Origin: a virus
Virus record (IMG/VR): IMGVR_UViG_3300043172_000501
Span: 1-64,000 of that record
Length of the DNA: 64,000 nt
Reading direction: 5' to 3' (one strand)
Shown: positions 16,980 through 26,141 of the stretch, piece after piece
Numbering within the stretch: the first letter of the stretch is position 1
Layout of the letters: every line of letters starts with the position of its first letter
Made by a program: the position numbers and the translations under genes
Notes under the pieces: generated by a model
What the model saw: the letters and a program-made list of their open reading frames with translations, nothing else
What the model was told of the DNA's origin: nothing
The model's database searches: none

Positions 16980-18031
16980 CAAATCAAAAACCAGAGTTAA
17001 GCAATTACGACCAAATTAAAAAATGGCTAGAAGCGATATCAATGCGAGAGATTTTCCAACAGTCTCTGCCCAAATCAGTTCCAGTTGATAATTGGATTAA
17101 CACAGCTCTAAGTACAATAAGAACCAGTGAAGAGATTCAAAACGCAGAACCATTGTCAACACTAGGGGCATTGATGACTATTGCCAGTCTCGGTTTACGA
17201 TTAGAAGGGCCATTAGGTCAAGCTTATCTCACAACTAGGAATGTTAAAAAGAAGAACAAACAATCAGGTCAATGGGAATGGTCACACAAAGAAACTCAAA
17301 TGCAAGTGGGTTATCGTGGTCTATTAGCCATCGCATGGCGTGACCCTGAAGTTCAAGACATCGAGGCCATTATTGTTCGCAAGAATGATGAGTTTGATTT
17401 TCAGAGAGGAAGTAATTCCTATTTAACACACAAGTGGGAGTTTGGAGTAGAACGAGGACCAATAGTAGCGGTGTATTCTGGTCTTCGTTTCAAAAACGGT
17501 TACTACTCTTTTGAGCCTTATGACATTGAAAGTATAATGGATCTTCGTTCCGACATTCTTAAACAGAACGGCATATCTATAGAACAACTCGAAAAAGGTG
17601 GAGTAGTTTACCATAAGAAGAAATGGGGAGACTCCGGCACCAGGCAAATGAGTGAAGATGAAGCAAGTAAAGTTCCATGGATTGGTCATCTAGATCCAAT
17701 GATTAAAAAAACAGTTATTAGACGTTCTGCAAACTATTGGAAACTTGGAAACGATTTCGAGACAGCAGCTAATCTTGTAGCTATAGACGAAGCAGGGCTA
17801 TCTCAAAATTTAGCAAGAGCTGCGAGTGATGTTATGCCTCAAGAAATCAATCCTAACAACCAAAATAAGCCAATGAATGTCAGATCAAGAAAGAAGAATA
17901 GCGACATCAAAGCAAGACTCGTAGCAGAAGCTGACGCTTCAAGAAGTGCAGCTGATTCAAAATCATCTAAAGAAGTTGATAAAAAAGAAACTAGCATGCC
18001 AGAAACTAAAAAGGCAAAATCAAATGAGTAG
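16976..18031 (+). CDS. recT: RecT-family single-strand annealing protein
   Basis: 351 residues with the RecT core: an N-terminal FQQSLPKSVPVDNWINTAL segment, STLGALMTIASLGLRLEGPLG (residues about 60-85; RecT proteins carry a similar A..GL.P..), and the central MQVGYRGLLAIAWRDPEVQ motif near residue 115. RecT anneals complementary single strands and works with a partner exonuclease, here the YqaJ-like gene two genes upstream. The C-terminal 60 residues are charged and Ser/Lys-rich. It overlaps the preceding and following genes. Confidence 0.9.
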   Translation: MTNQKPELSNYDQIKKWLEAISMREIFQQSLPKSVPVDNWINTALSTIRTSEEIQNAEPLSTLGALMTIASLGLRLEGPLGQAYLTTRNVKKKNKQSGQWEWSHKETQMQVGYRGLLAIAWRDPEVQDIEAIIVRKNDEFDFQRGSNSYLTHKWEFGVERGPIVAVYSGLRFKNGYYSFEPYDIESIMDLRSDILKQNGISIEQLEKGGVVYHKKKWGDSGTRQMSEDEASKVPWIGHLDPMIKKTVIRRSANYWKLGNDFETAANLVAIDEAGLSQNLARAASDVMPQEINPNNQNKPMNVRSRKKNSDIKARLVAEADASRSAADSKSSKEVDKKETSMPETKKAKSNE

Positions 18032-19271
18032 CGACAGGATAGGAAGTTTTCAATCTTACTCAAAAATAAGTCAAGCCATGCAAGACTCAGTTGAGTTCAG
18101 AAGCCTCACTAGGCACGAAAAACTAATCTGGTACCATATCCTATGCGCCAAGACAGTTTGCACAGGGATAGTCAACCAGGGCGTTTTTGATGTTGCTCTA
18201 TATAACGGTTACGTTGACGTTGATGAGCCAGATAAAATAAAAGAAGGAATGGAGTTTATAAAACACATATTTGAGAAGCTTGAACGCTATAACTGGATTA
18301 AATATGATAATGTAGCAAAACTTATTTTATTACCAAAACGACTAAAACATGACTTGCCACCTAATTATAATGTGATGATTTCTCGACTTAAAGCACTACG
18401 ACAGACTCCAAAAAGTCATCTAAGGGAACAGTGGATATTACATATGCATACGTATCTGTTAGAAGCTTACAGCAGTAATGATGCCAGGTATAGAGTTGTC
18501 GACATTCTGATAAACATGATAGAAGAGTCAGACTCTGAGTCCTCTGAAGCCCTTGTAAACACTAACGACGACACCCAGTCTGAAACCATTAAGGAAACGG
18601 TTCACACTGAAAAGATAAACGGTTTAAACAATATCCTTGAACAGTTACCCAAACGGTTCGGGGATAGCAGAGAGCAGAGAGCAGAGAGCAGAGAGCAGAA
18701 AGCAGAGAGCAGAGAGCAGAGAGAAAAGACGGAACTAGTGCAGAAGACTAAGAAGTCTTCCACACCTACACGTACCAAGAAAAAGAGGATTATTAAAACA
18801 AAAACACCACTTGAAGATGTATCCCCTCGATGGCTTGAGATGTGGGAAGCAATGATGACTGCGAAGTTTCACGTACCAGGTGACGGACTACAAACTATTT
18901 GGGAAAACGTAAGTGATCCGATTGAACTATGTTCTCGTTTATCAGGGCCAGGATACCCAAGTGTAGAGATAGCTTTGATTCATAGACTTGCTAATTGGAC
19001 GATAGATAATAAACAACGTTCTAAAAGGCATTTAGGGAGATTCTTGCTTAATAGATTTTCTGCAGAACAAGATAAACCAAAACGTCCAGGTCAAAATAAT
19101 CAAACACAACCCCAGTCACAAATAAGACATGGAGAATTAAAAGCAGATACTAAAAAAACAAAAGATTACAAGCCATCAAAAGAAGAAGTAGAACTTGGCA
19201 AGTTAGAATTAAAAGGTGAATTAAAACCACCACAGAAAAAAAGGTTACAGGAGATAAGAGATGGACGCTAG
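18024..19271 (+). CDS. Replisome organiser/helicase-loader-like protein (415 aa)
   Basis: The ATG at 18024 overlaps the recT stop (ATGAGTAG) and is preferred to an in-frame ATG at 17946 inside recT. Residues 10-130 look like a winged-helix domain (LTRHEKLIWYHIL ... GVFDVALYNGYVDV ... FEKLERYNWIKYD). Residues about 215-235 are encoded by a perfect 7-bp repeat giving REQRAES heptads. The C-terminal domain contains the segments SPRWLEMWEAMMTAKF and ALIHRLANWTI. It sits immediately before dnaB, the usual place of an origin-binding or helicase-loading protein. The function is inferred from architecture and context. Confidence 0.6.
   Translation: MSSDRIGSFQSYSKISQAMQDSVEFRSLTRHEKLIWYHILCAKTVCTGIVNQGVFDVALYNGYVDVDEPDKIKEGMEFIKHIFEKLERYNWIKYDNVAKLILLPKRLKHDLPPNYNVMISRLKALRQTPKSHLREQWILHMHTYLLEAYSSNDARYRVVDILINMIEESDSESSEALVNTNDDTQSETIKETVHTEKINGLNNILEQLPKRFGDSREQRAESREQKAESREQREKTELVQKTKKSSTPTRTKKKRIIKTKTPLEDVSPRWLEMWEAMMTAKFHVPGDGLQTIWENVSDPIELCSRLSGPGYPSVEIALIHRLANWTIDNKQRSKRHLGRFLLNRFSAEQDKPKRPGQNNQTQPQSQIRHGELKADTKKTKDYKPSKEEVELGKLELKGELKPPQKKRLQEIRDGR
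18667..18722 (+). repeat. Heptanucleotide tandem repeat GCAGAGA x8
   Basis: Eight head-to-tail copies of GCAGAGA, the fifth being GCAGAAA. The repeat lies inside the coding sequence at 18024-19271 and reads as REQRAES/REQKAES heptads. Because 7 is not a multiple of 3, loss or gain of one unit would shift the frame. Confidence 0.95.
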
Positions 19272-20700
19272 AATACCCCCTTACAATCTTGAAGCAGAAA
19301 ACGCTATTTTAGGAATTGTTCTTCTGGATAATAGGTCATTACTAGCGATAAAAGGAGAATCAGTTACAGCGGACACTTTCTATGTAGAAGCAAACCGCAG
19401 AATTTTCCAAGCGATGATTGACCTTGATTTAAAAGGTGAACCTATTGATCATTTGACCCTCAGTAATAAATTAGAAGAAAAAGGGGATTTGCAAAACGTT
19501 GGAGGAACCATAGGACTTGGCAAACTCACGAATAATGTAGCAACAGTTAAGAATGTCGCACATTACGCTACCATTGTTAAAAATGCTTCTGCTCGTAGAA
19601 ATATGATTTATACAGCTCAACAAGTTGTAGCTGAAGGATTCGCCAATGACCAAGATACACAAGAGTTTTTATCAAAGTCCAGAAGTGAAGTTACACAAGC
19701 TGCAAACTCACTGATAAATAAATCAGCAGGCCCCAAACTGATAGATGACGACCTCGTAGAAATTTATGAAGAAATAGCAGAGAAGAAAACGCCAGAAGGT
19801 TTAATTAAAACAGGGCTAGGAACTATTGATAATGTGACTGGGGGATTATGGCCTGGCTTGATGTATGTAATTGCAGGAAGACCCGGCATGGGGAAATCCG
19901 CTTTTATTCTTAATATAGGTAACAACGTCGCAATGAGAGGACAGAAAGTATTATACATTACCCTAGAAGATGTCCGAAAATTAGTTGTTTATAGAATGCT
20001 CGCTAGGTACGCAGACATTGATCTTGATAGACTAATGTTGAGGAATGTCAATTCACAAGAAGAGTACACCCGTATTCTTGAAGCCATGAATAAGATGGGG
20101 AATAAAAAACCTTTCTGGGTTGAAGATGCCTCAGCATTAACATCCGAGCAGATTGCCCAGATAGCTGCGAACCATAAAGAGATACACGGACTTGATTTAC
20201 TCATCATTGACCATTTAGGAGAAATCGGTGATAAAGGAGAATCTAAAACAGTAATAACAACAGATGCCGCAAGAAACTTTAGAGACATCGGAAAAGATCT
20301 ACATATACCAGTAATATTAGCCAGTCAGTTAAATAGACAAGTAGAACAGAGGAATGATAAAAGACCGATGTTATCTGACCTTCGCCAATCAGGAGAGATT
20401 GAAGCTTGTGCAAGAGCTGTGTGGTTATTATACCGTGACGGATATTATTTAGGAGAAGCAGGAAACGAACGCAGAGACATGGAAGTAATAATCGCAAAGA
20501 GTAATCATGGGCGGTTAGGAATGGTCAAACATTACGCAAGATTAAAAAATATGTACATCAGAGGATGGGATACACACACTGATGGCTTATGGCCTAATGA
20601 TGAAGATAAAAGTGAAGTGCCAGAATCGAGAAAAGCAAATAAGGGTGAATATTTTAACAGTGGCAAACAGTCACATTGGCAAGATAAAGATAACTACTAG
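19261..20700 (+). CDS. dnaB: Replicative DNA helicase DnaB
   Basis: 479 residues with the full DnaB layout. The N-terminal domain starts with RIPPYNLEAENAILGIVLLD. The C-terminal RecA-type ATPase has Walker A IAGRPGMGKSAF (about residue 207), Walker B LLIIDHLGEIG (about 319), ASQLNRQVEQR (motif H3) and DLRQSGEIEACARAVWLLYR (motif H4 / arginine-finger region). It unwinds the fork in the 5'-3' direction during phage replication. It overlaps the putative loader gene by 11 bp. No primase domain is attached. Confidence 0.93.
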   Translation: MDARIPPYNLEAENAILGIVLLDNRSLLAIKGESVTADTFYVEANRRIFQAMIDLDLKGEPIDHLTLSNKLEEKGDLQNVGGTIGLGKLTNNVATVKNVAHYATIVKNASARRNMIYTAQQVVAEGFANDQDTQEFLSKSRSEVTQAANSLINKSAGPKLIDDDLVEIYEEIAEKKTPEGLIKTGLGTIDNVTGGLWPGLMYVIAGRPGMGKSAFILNIGNNVAMRGQKVLYITLEDVRKLVVYRMLARYADIDLDRLMLRNVNSQEEYTRILEAMNKMGNKKPFWVEDASALTSEQIAQIAANHKEIHGLDLLIIDHLGEIGDKGESKTVITTDAARNFRDIGKDLHIPVILASQLNRQVEQRNDKRPMLSDLRQSGEIEACARAVWLLYRDGYYLGEAGNERRDMEVIIAKSNHGRLGMVKHYARLKNMYIRGWDTHTDGLWPNDEDKSEVPESRKANKGEYFNSGKQSHWQDKDNY

Positions 20701-20709
20701 GAGGTAGTA

Positions 20710-21801
20710 ATGAATCAACCAAACTTAGATAAAAAAACCGGCATCCAGACAGACGACGCAAACGTGATTGTATGTCAATGTGGCAGTGTATCTTTTGAAG
20801 TAAAAAAGAGAACAGCGACCGCAGTGTCTTTAACTTGTAGAAAGTGCGAAGCAGATATATCAGTGAAAGGATCTGTAGCTCAGGTTAGAATTAGAAGTAA
20901 TGATATCGCATACGCAATTACAGAAAAAGTAGTTCGTCCAGATCCTGATTATAAAAAAAGTAAAAAGACACCGACAGAAACGTCTAGCCCAGCGACACCT
21001 ACTCTCGCAGACCAAGGATACAGAACTTTAAGGTTTAAGATTAGCAAAGACCAAGATGAGATTGTCCAAAGAGCGATGGAAGTTATGCGTGTAATGCATT
21101 GTCAAGACGAACAGTTTAAAAGCAAACAGTGGCAAGGCTCTTCTTTAGAACTTATTTGTGCAGAATTTTTATCCGGTGCAGATTCTAGGGCATTATCGGT
21201 TGTAACCGCAATGGAAGAAGAAGTTGAAAAAGCTAAAGCTCAACAACTCATAAAAGACAAAACCGTTACACTGACTAAACGAAAAATTAGAAAAGTCAGA
21301 ACAGACACAAGAGAGAGAATGTATAAAGAGTTAGGGCTAGACGAAGAAGTCGAAGCCTATGAGCCACCTGAACTAACCAAAGACGAAAAGAAGTCAGATG
21401 AGTCCTATAAAAAGGCTAAAAAAGATCAAGAAGAAAAAGAAGACGAAGACATTCGCCTCATAGACGATGATCGCCTTTATGATTCTGTGGGTGGATGTTT
21501 AATCGAACACGGCGAAGGAATAAAAGAGCAAACAGGAAAACGTCCAGTTATGTTAATAGGAAGACCTAATGACAAAACACGTTTAGAGCAAAAATTTGAA
21601 AAACATGGCGGAACAATGTATTTACTAACAGGAGATGAGAGAACCAAAAGTAAAATCGGTGACACTCCGTTCATGTACGTATGGTTAGAAAAAGGGTTAG
21701 AAATGCCAGAAATAACAATCGCTTATGATGAATCATTCGTTGAAACACCATTAGGCGACCCACAATTAACAGTCGAGATAATAAGAGGTAAAGTAGCATG
21801 A
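20710..21801 (+). CDS. Hypothetical protein with N-terminal zinc ribbon (363 aa)
   Basis: Residues 20-55 contain VCQCGS ... LTCRKCEA, a small zinc-ribbon-like knuckle. A middle region (about 95-165) is helical with FKISKDQDEIVQRAMEVMRV, followed by a very charged Lys/Glu stretch (185-255). The C-terminal 110 residues are alpha/beta. A TAGGAGGTAGTA leader precedes the ATG. It follows dnaB directly and is coupled to the next gene. Replication-associated role inferred from position only. Confidence 0.65.
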   Translation: MNQPNLDKKTGIQTDDANVIVCQCGSVSFEVKKRTATAVSLTCRKCEADISVKGSVAQVRIRSNDIAYAITEKVVRPDPDYKKSKKTPTETSSPATPTLADQGYRTLRFKISKDQDEIVQRAMEVMRVMHCQDEQFKSKQWQGSSLELICAEFLSGADSRALSVVTAMEEEVEKAKAQQLIKDKTVTLTKRKIRKVRTDTRERMYKELGLDEEVEAYEPPELTKDEKKSDESYKKAKKDQEEKEDEDIRLIDDDRLYDSVGGCLIEHGEGIKEQTGKRPVMLIGRPNDKTRLEQKFEKHGGTMYLLTGDERTKSKIGDTPFMYVWLEKGLEMPEITIAYDESFVETPLGDPQLTVEIIRGKVA

Positions 21802-22202
21802 ATCAAAAAAACACAGAAACAGAAATCAAAGAAGTAGACCCAAACGCAAATAAAAAACCAAAGAGAGGTGGAATAGACTTCCTAAAAGTCATGCTCACTC
21901 AAGTAAAACCAGAACTTGATAAGTTAGAAAATTTAGGAGATGAAGCTATTTCAAAAGATGATTCAGCAAAAGTCGTTTCATACATCAGCACTATCGCCCA
22001 GATAAAGATGCAAGCAGTTGTTTCCGCATCACAAGCTGAAGCACAAGCCATGACAGCCTTAAGACGTATGATAGTCGAAGGGCAGATTGACACAAACAGA
22101 AAAGCTACAAGCTTTGAAAAACCTAATGCTAGTGAAGACGACGCAACAAAGATCAATGATAAACTTAAAGATCTAGCAGATAAAAGCAAAGCACCTCAAT
22201 AA
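21798..22202 (+). CDS. Helical hypothetical protein (134 aa)
   Basis: ATGA overlap with the previous gene. Predicted almost entirely helical with Ala/Lys/Asp-rich segments (QMQAVVSASQAEAQAMTAL-like), no Cys cluster and no membrane segment. It is the last gene of the replication block. Function not recognised. Confidence 0.65.
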   Translation: MNQKNTETEIKEVDPNANKKPKRGGIDFLKVMLTQVKPELDKLENLGDEAISKDDSAKVVSYISTIAQIKMQAVVSASQAEAQAMTALRRMIVEGQIDTNRKATSFEKPNASEDDATKINDKLKDLADKSKAPQ

Positions 22203-22237
22203 CGTCAGATTAAAAATAAGAAATTAAACTAAAAACA

Positions 22238-22250
22238 TGTTACAGTTCTA
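22238..22250 (+). promoter_or_regulatory. Shared 13-mer TGTTACAGTTCTA (copy 1)
   Basis: The identical 13-mer occurs at 37503-37515. Both copies lie in short gaps upstream of genes. The core TACAGT also forms the inverted repeat in front of the XRE regulator gene (14410 and 14438). It may be an operator for that regulator; this is inference. Confidence 0.35.
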
Positions 22251-22265
22251 CAACGGAGGCAATAG

Positions 22266-23000
22266 ATGGCTAAAAGAAATATCTTAGTGTTTTATTCTAA
22301 TACAAACACTCATGGAAAAAAAGACGCGACTGGTGCGTTTATACCAGAAGCAAAAGCATTTGTTAAGACACACAGTGTACCTGTAGATAATATATTTCCA
22401 ATGAATTTGAATAAAGTGCCAACGAAAGAGCGACGATTAAAAGTTATCAGAGCATTGAATAACTATAAAGGACCAAAGCTCAACGCAATAGCATTCTTCG
22501 GACATGGTTGGCCCAGTGGAATTCAGTTTGGATTTAGAAAACATCAAATATCACTATTAGTGACTAACTTTAAAAATATCTGCAAACCTAGTGTCAATAT
22601 TTTACTGTACGCCTGTTTAGCTGCAGAGAATAAAGTAAAAGATTCTAACATAAAAAACGTAGGACCAGGTACTGATGGCGGATTCGCAGATTTGCTTCGT
22701 GACGAGATGGTACGACAAGGGATGAATCGTGGATGGGTTGATGCTCACAAGACAGCCGGACACACTACTTGGAATCCATTCGTCGTAAGATTCTACTGCA
22801 AGAACGTAGATGATCCTAAAGTAGGGGCTGTAGGAGGCTCTTGGTTAGTACAACCACGCTCACAGTTTTGGAAACTTTGGATAATAGAACTGAGAAATAA
22901 AAAAAGAGGTATGAGGTATTTATTTCCATTCATGGAAGAGTTAGAGCTAAAAGCAAAACTCGCAGGGAAAAAAATAATACACTACGATTTCACCAAGTAA
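22266..23000 (+). CDS. Caspase-fold-like (clan CD type) cysteine peptidase candidate
   Basis: A 244-residue soluble protein. Strand-loop segment LNAIAFFGHGWPSG (His80, Gly81) is followed 36 residues later by VNILLYACLAAENK (Cys117). This His-Gly ... Ala-Cys pattern after hydrophobic strands is the catalytic signature of clan CD peptidases (caspases, metacaspases, CHAT, gingipain-like). A further conserved-looking segment GTDGGFADLLRDEM ... AGHTTWNP lies at residues about 138-175. It precedes the transglycosylase gene, so it could take part in lysis or be an effector acting on host proteins. No signal peptide. Proteolytic activity is inferred from motif geometry only. Confidence 0.55.
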   Translation: MAKRNILVFYSNTNTHGKKDATGAFIPEAKAFVKTHSVPVDNIFPMNLNKVPTKERRLKVIRALNNYKGPKLNAIAFFGHGWPSGIQFGFRKHQISLLVTNFKNICKPSVNILLYACLAAENKVKDSNIKNVGPGTDGGFADLLRDEMVRQGMNRGWVDAHKTAGHTTWNPFVVRFYCKNVDDPKVGAVGGSWLVQPRSQFWKLWIIELRNKKRGMRYLFPFMEELELKAKLAGKKIIHYDFTK

Positions 23001-23017
23001 TTTTTAAAAGGATAACT

Positions 23018-23827
23018 ATGATAAAAAGACCACTACTAATATTAGCTTGTTGTGTATTAGCAACAGTTGCAACTTACATTATAAAATCATGCTCTGGCAC
23101 TCCGGTCGAAGCAAAAGAATTTAAAAACGTTGAAGTTCCCGTTGTTGACAAGTTTGAGTTACAATCGAATCCACATGGTATTGATTTTGAATCAATATGC
23201 AAAGATGTAATGAGTCACAGGCTATCAGAAGCTGACATTCCGGAGGCAGAAATCTCCCGTGAAGAAATGATTAGTGACATAACGACCATTTGGGAAATCT
23301 TTTTCAAAGATAACGGAACAGGCCCAGGTGACATTCGTAGAAAGTATTTTGAACAGAACGCCGGCTTCCTCGCTGATGCAATTCTAATGTATCAAAACGA
23401 ACCAACAGACATCGGTGGGAAATTACCTATCCATTATAGTACACACTATTTATTAGCCACGGCTATCACATTAGAAAGTTCAGTAGATAAAGAAGTTAGC
23501 GAAGGTGACTTAGGGGAAATAGGAATGCTACAAGTTCACGGCAAAGCTCTTGCCGGCTATGACCCAGAAGTAGTAAAGAGAAACACACGTCTAGGCATTC
23601 TACTCGGAGTAAGATGGTTAGCAGCACATGTTCCTAAATGCTATCCAGAAGGTTACGATGAATGGAATAGTCACATGTGGCTAGGTCCGATGTCTTTATA
23701 TGCTGCAGGAGACAAAGGTTATAGAAAAGACGGCAAATGCAAAAAAATAGACGCTGCAAGAAAAAGAGTTGATCTCTTTAGAATGTACAGACCTCGTGCA
23801 TTATACCTACAAGAAAGTGAAGAGTAA
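23018..23827 (+). CDS. Lytic transglycosylase-like endolysin with N-terminal signal-anchor
   Basis: 269 residues. The N-terminus has a 19-residue hydrophobic stretch (LLILACCVLATVATYIIKS) that could be a signal-anchor or a lipoprotein-type signal ending before SCSG. The C-terminal domain shows the SLT pattern: a catalytic Glu in ITLESSVDK, then GEIGMLQVHG about 20 residues later, then a GVRWLAAHVP and SLYAAGDKGY segment. This enzyme would cleave peptidoglycan in the periplasm. It is followed within 3 kb by holin-like and spanin-like genes. A role in tail-mediated entry is a less likely alternative. Confidence 0.7.
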   Translation: MIKRPLLILACCVLATVATYIIKSCSGTPVEAKEFKNVEVPVVDKFELQSNPHGIDFESICKDVMSHRLSEADIPEAEISREEMISDITTIWEIFFKDNGTGPGDIRRKYFEQNAGFLADAILMYQNEPTDIGGKLPIHYSTHYLLATAITLESSVDKEVSEGDLGEIGMLQVHGKALAGYDPEVVKRNTRLGILLGVRWLAAHVPKCYPEGYDEWNSHMWLGPMSLYAAGDKGYRKDGKCKKIDAARKRVDLFRMYRPRALYLQESEE

Positions 23828-24156
23828 TGGATTTACTTGAAACAGTTTGTGGCTTATTAAAATACGCAGATCCTGAACTTGATACTTACGGGAGACTAAT
23901 AAAGTATAAGGACCAGATTGAACGTAATGTTATGATCGGCCCCAAAGCAAGAGGTTACATCAATAACTTAGTCCAGATAAAAAATGATAATGTAGAATGT
24001 AGATTATTAAAAGAGAACGGGATATGCATTTTTAGAAAAAAGAAATGTGACTATCTACAAACTGAAGAAAATAAAATAAAGCGATTTAATCAATGCTCTG
24101 ATTATCAAGAAGTAAAAGGTCGCACAACCAGACCGTTAGGTCCAACTGGAGGATAA
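23827..24156 (+). CDS. Small Cys-containing hypothetical protein (109 aa)
   Basis: TAATG overlap with the transglycosylase gene. Central segment CRLLKENGICIFRKKKCDYL and a later NQCSDY give four cysteines that could bind a metal or form a disulfide. Otherwise helical. Function not recognised. Confidence 0.6.
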   Translation: MDLLETVCGLLKYADPELDTYGRLIKYKDQIERNVMIGPKARGYINNLVQIKNDNVECRLLKENGICIFRKKKCDYLQTEENKIKRFNQCSDYQEVKGRTTRPLGPTGG

Positions 24157-24519
24157 ATGACAATGGAACACAGGCATGAAAAAGCAAAAGCAATGATTAT
24201 GCGTAGGGCCAGTAAGATGAATGAGAGAACCACAGGAGCTGGCACCTCTAAAGAGTTATCTGTAGACTTAGAAGTCACAGTGGCTGAACTGCATCGCAAC
24301 AAACGATGGAGACGCCAATTACGCAAGAAGCTTGAAAAGACCGGGATAAAAGTAGAAGCTATAAATATTCTAGTTAATCCAGAAGACGGACATCATGTGG
24401 TAGTGGTTATTTCTCCAAAGGTAGATGAGTTTCAAAAAAGAAAACCAGTCACCAGAGGCAGTAAAGAAATAAACGGACCCAAAAAAGCCCGTACGATCAA
24501 AACCGTTCTGAGGACATAG
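24157..24519 (+). CDS. Small basic hypothetical protein (120 aa)
   Basis: Starts directly after the previous stop, with GGAGG 5 bp upstream of the ATG. Rich in Arg/Lys with a helical N-terminal half and a short beta hairpin (HHVVVVISPKVDE). No metal-binding motif. Function not recognised. Confidence 0.6.
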   Translation: MTMEHRHEKAKAMIMRRASKMNERTTGAGTSKELSVDLEVTVAELHRNKRWRRQLRKKLEKTGIKVEAINILVNPEDGHHVVVVISPKVDEFQKRKPVTRGSKEINGPKKARTIKTVLRT

Positions 24520-24523
24520 TCCT

Positions 24524-24925
24524 ATGAAAGGTTATGAACGTATATTAGGCAGTATAGATTGTCCGTACAATTTCAATCTAAAGTTGAAAGGCGGGGAAAC
24601 TTATGAAGGCAAACCGCCATACCCAAAGTTAAAGGTAATAAATTCTGAACAAACATTTGTCAGAGAAATAAAATGGCAACGGATATTAGTCAGAGCGTCA
24701 AACCATGAGTCAGAACATACTGAAGATGTCCAGATAATGAGATTAGTTGCGATACTTGAAGATAACACAGAGATGGAATTGAGTAGAGTGGCAGTGCAAG
24801 CAGAAATGCTAGAAAATAAAACTGCTGATTTATCCAAATGCGAATCTTGTGGAAAAAATATTCCTGTTGGGGCAGCAACGTTATATGAAGGGAAAGCTTA
24901 TCACACTGGGCGATGTATCAGATGA
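24524..24925 (+). CDS. Hypothetical protein with C-terminal zinc-ribbon knuckle (133 aa)
   Basis: Beta-rich N-terminal 100 residues, then a short C-terminal LIM/ribbon-like segment CESCGKNIPVGAATLYEGK ... HTGRC (residues about 106-132). Its stop overlaps the next start. Function unknown. Confidence 0.6.
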   Translation: MKGYERILGSIDCPYNFNLKLKGGETYEGKPPYPKLKVINSEQTFVREIKWQRILVRASNHESEHTEDVQIMRLVAILEDNTEMELSRVAVQAEMLENKTADLSKCESCGKNIPVGAATLYEGKAYHTGRCIR

Positions 24926-25044
24926 TACCACTAGGAGTCTCAGTTTTAATTCTAATCTGCATACTCATAATACGAATGTCAGTTAGAGTTCTGCCAGAAG
25001 AAAAAGAAAAAGATTATTATTTTGATAAAAATATAAAGAGGTAA
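24922..25044 (+). CDS. 40-residue single-pass membrane protein
   Basis: ATGATA start overlaps the preceding TGA. Residues 3-19 (PLGVSVLILICILIIRM) form a membrane segment, followed by a charged tail. A small membrane protein in a lysis-type neighbourhood could modulate holin or spanin function; this is inference. Confidence 0.5.
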   Translation: MIPLGVSVLILICILIIRMSVRVLPEEKEKDYYFDKNIKR

Positions 25045-25046
25045 AG

Positions 25047-25523
25047 ATGTCATTAAAAGCAGATATGATTAAGGCGATTCAAGAGGTCGCCGACGCAAAT
25101 CCAGATCCAAACTATAAAGTAGGATTCGGAACACCAGGTGGATATGTTAAAACTTCACTAGGAGAAACAGAGGCCACAGGTCAGGCTTGGAAAGAGCCAG
25201 GAACATGGCCCATCGCTATAGAAGGAATAGCTGGAGCCACAGAAAAGGCATCAGCACCAAAATTAGCAGAAGTTGATGATAACTATATTTTAAATATTGA
25301 AGCTAATGTTATTTTAGTACAACAATCAGGAACACCTCCCGCAATAGTCATAACAGCTCCTACAGCATCAGAAGGTTTAATTGGGGAATACATCATCAAA
25401 GGCAAATCAAATCTAAACGCAACCGTATTCGGAACCATAGACGGGTCAGTTAAATCAATACCACTAACACCATGGCTTTGCGTGAGATTATTTTGTACAG
25501 GAAGTGAGTGGTTACAATGTTAA
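25047..25523 (+). CDS. Hypothetical, beta-rich protein (158 aa)
   Basis: The leader AGAGGTAAAG precedes the ATG. The protein is acidic with a helical N-terminus and a beta-rich remainder (NYILNIEANVILVQQSG ... IVITAPTASEGLIGEYI). The composition resembles small virion decoration or capsule-like beta proteins, but no family is recognised. Confidence 0.55.
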   Translation: MSLKADMIKAIQEVADANPDPNYKVGFGTPGGYVKTSLGETEATGQAWKEPGTWPIAIEGIAGATEKASAPKLAEVDDNYILNIEANVILVQQSGTPPAIVITAPTASEGLIGEYIIKGKSNLNATVFGTIDGSVKSIPLTPWLCVRLFCTGSEWLQC

Positions 25524-26128
25524 GGCAAAGAGTAGAAGTATTTCGTTCAAAAGAATTTATGGCTTTCTGTCATCGTGAGATGAATGACGCCTTATGTTGT
25601 GCGTGTCAAGAACAGTACTGGGAAGAGCTGCATCACTTCGGTGGGCAAGGGGCAATGAGCAGAAAACCGTCTGACTTAGAAGTGGCAAGGATGTGCAAGA
25701 AGTGCCACATGAAAAACGACTTCAAAAGATTATCACTAATTAAACAAAACAAACTTGATTTATTATTAACTTTTCAAGATGACGCAATGGAATTACACGA
25801 AGCCTGGTTTCGCCACCTAGAAGGTAATTCAAAAATGCCAACAAGATGCAGAGGTTGCGAACACTGTAAAAATAACTGCTGCAAAGCAAAACTCAAACAT
25901 GAAGAGCCAGATGCTGATTGTGCACTAGATGATATGTGGGAATTGATAGGACAGACTGAAACTGCAAAGATGCCAGAAGCATTAGTGCAATGGTCGAATA
26001 AACGCAGTGCTAATGTTATTAAGATTCTAGCAGAACCAATGCAAGAGATTCTTGAGTCAGACTCTCTTGAGAGTATAAAATTTATCGCAAACCAAGCCTT
26101 GAAAGCTTCAGGGCTAGACAACGAGTAA
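25517..26128 (+). CDS. HNH-like nuclease candidate with two cysteine-rich segments
   Basis: The ATG at 25517 overlaps the preceding stop; a GTG at 25508 is an alternative. Residues about 28-65 read CCACQEQYWEELHHFGG ... MCKKCHMKND, a C-x2-C ... HH ... C-x2-CH arrangement typical of HNH/DUF968-type recombination nucleases. A second cysteine cluster, CRGCEHCKNNCCKAK, lies near residue 110. The C-terminus is helical. A role in recombination or packaging is possible; activity unproven. Confidence 0.55.
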   Translation: MLRQRVEVFRSKEFMAFCHREMNDALCCACQEQYWEELHHFGGQGAMSRKPSDLEVARMCKKCHMKNDFKRLSLIKQNKLDLLLTFQDDAMELHEAWFRHLEGNSKMPTRCRGCEHCKNNCCKAKLKHEEPDADCALDDMWELIGQTETAKMPEALVQWSNKRSANVIKILAEPMQEILESDSLESIKFIANQALKASGLDNE

Positions 26129-26141
26129 AGAGGAGATAACT

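Noticed and set aside
18667-18722. CRISPR array
   Set aside because: The repeat is a 7-bp uninterrupted tandem without spacers, inside a gene. No Cas genes were seen anywhere in the window.
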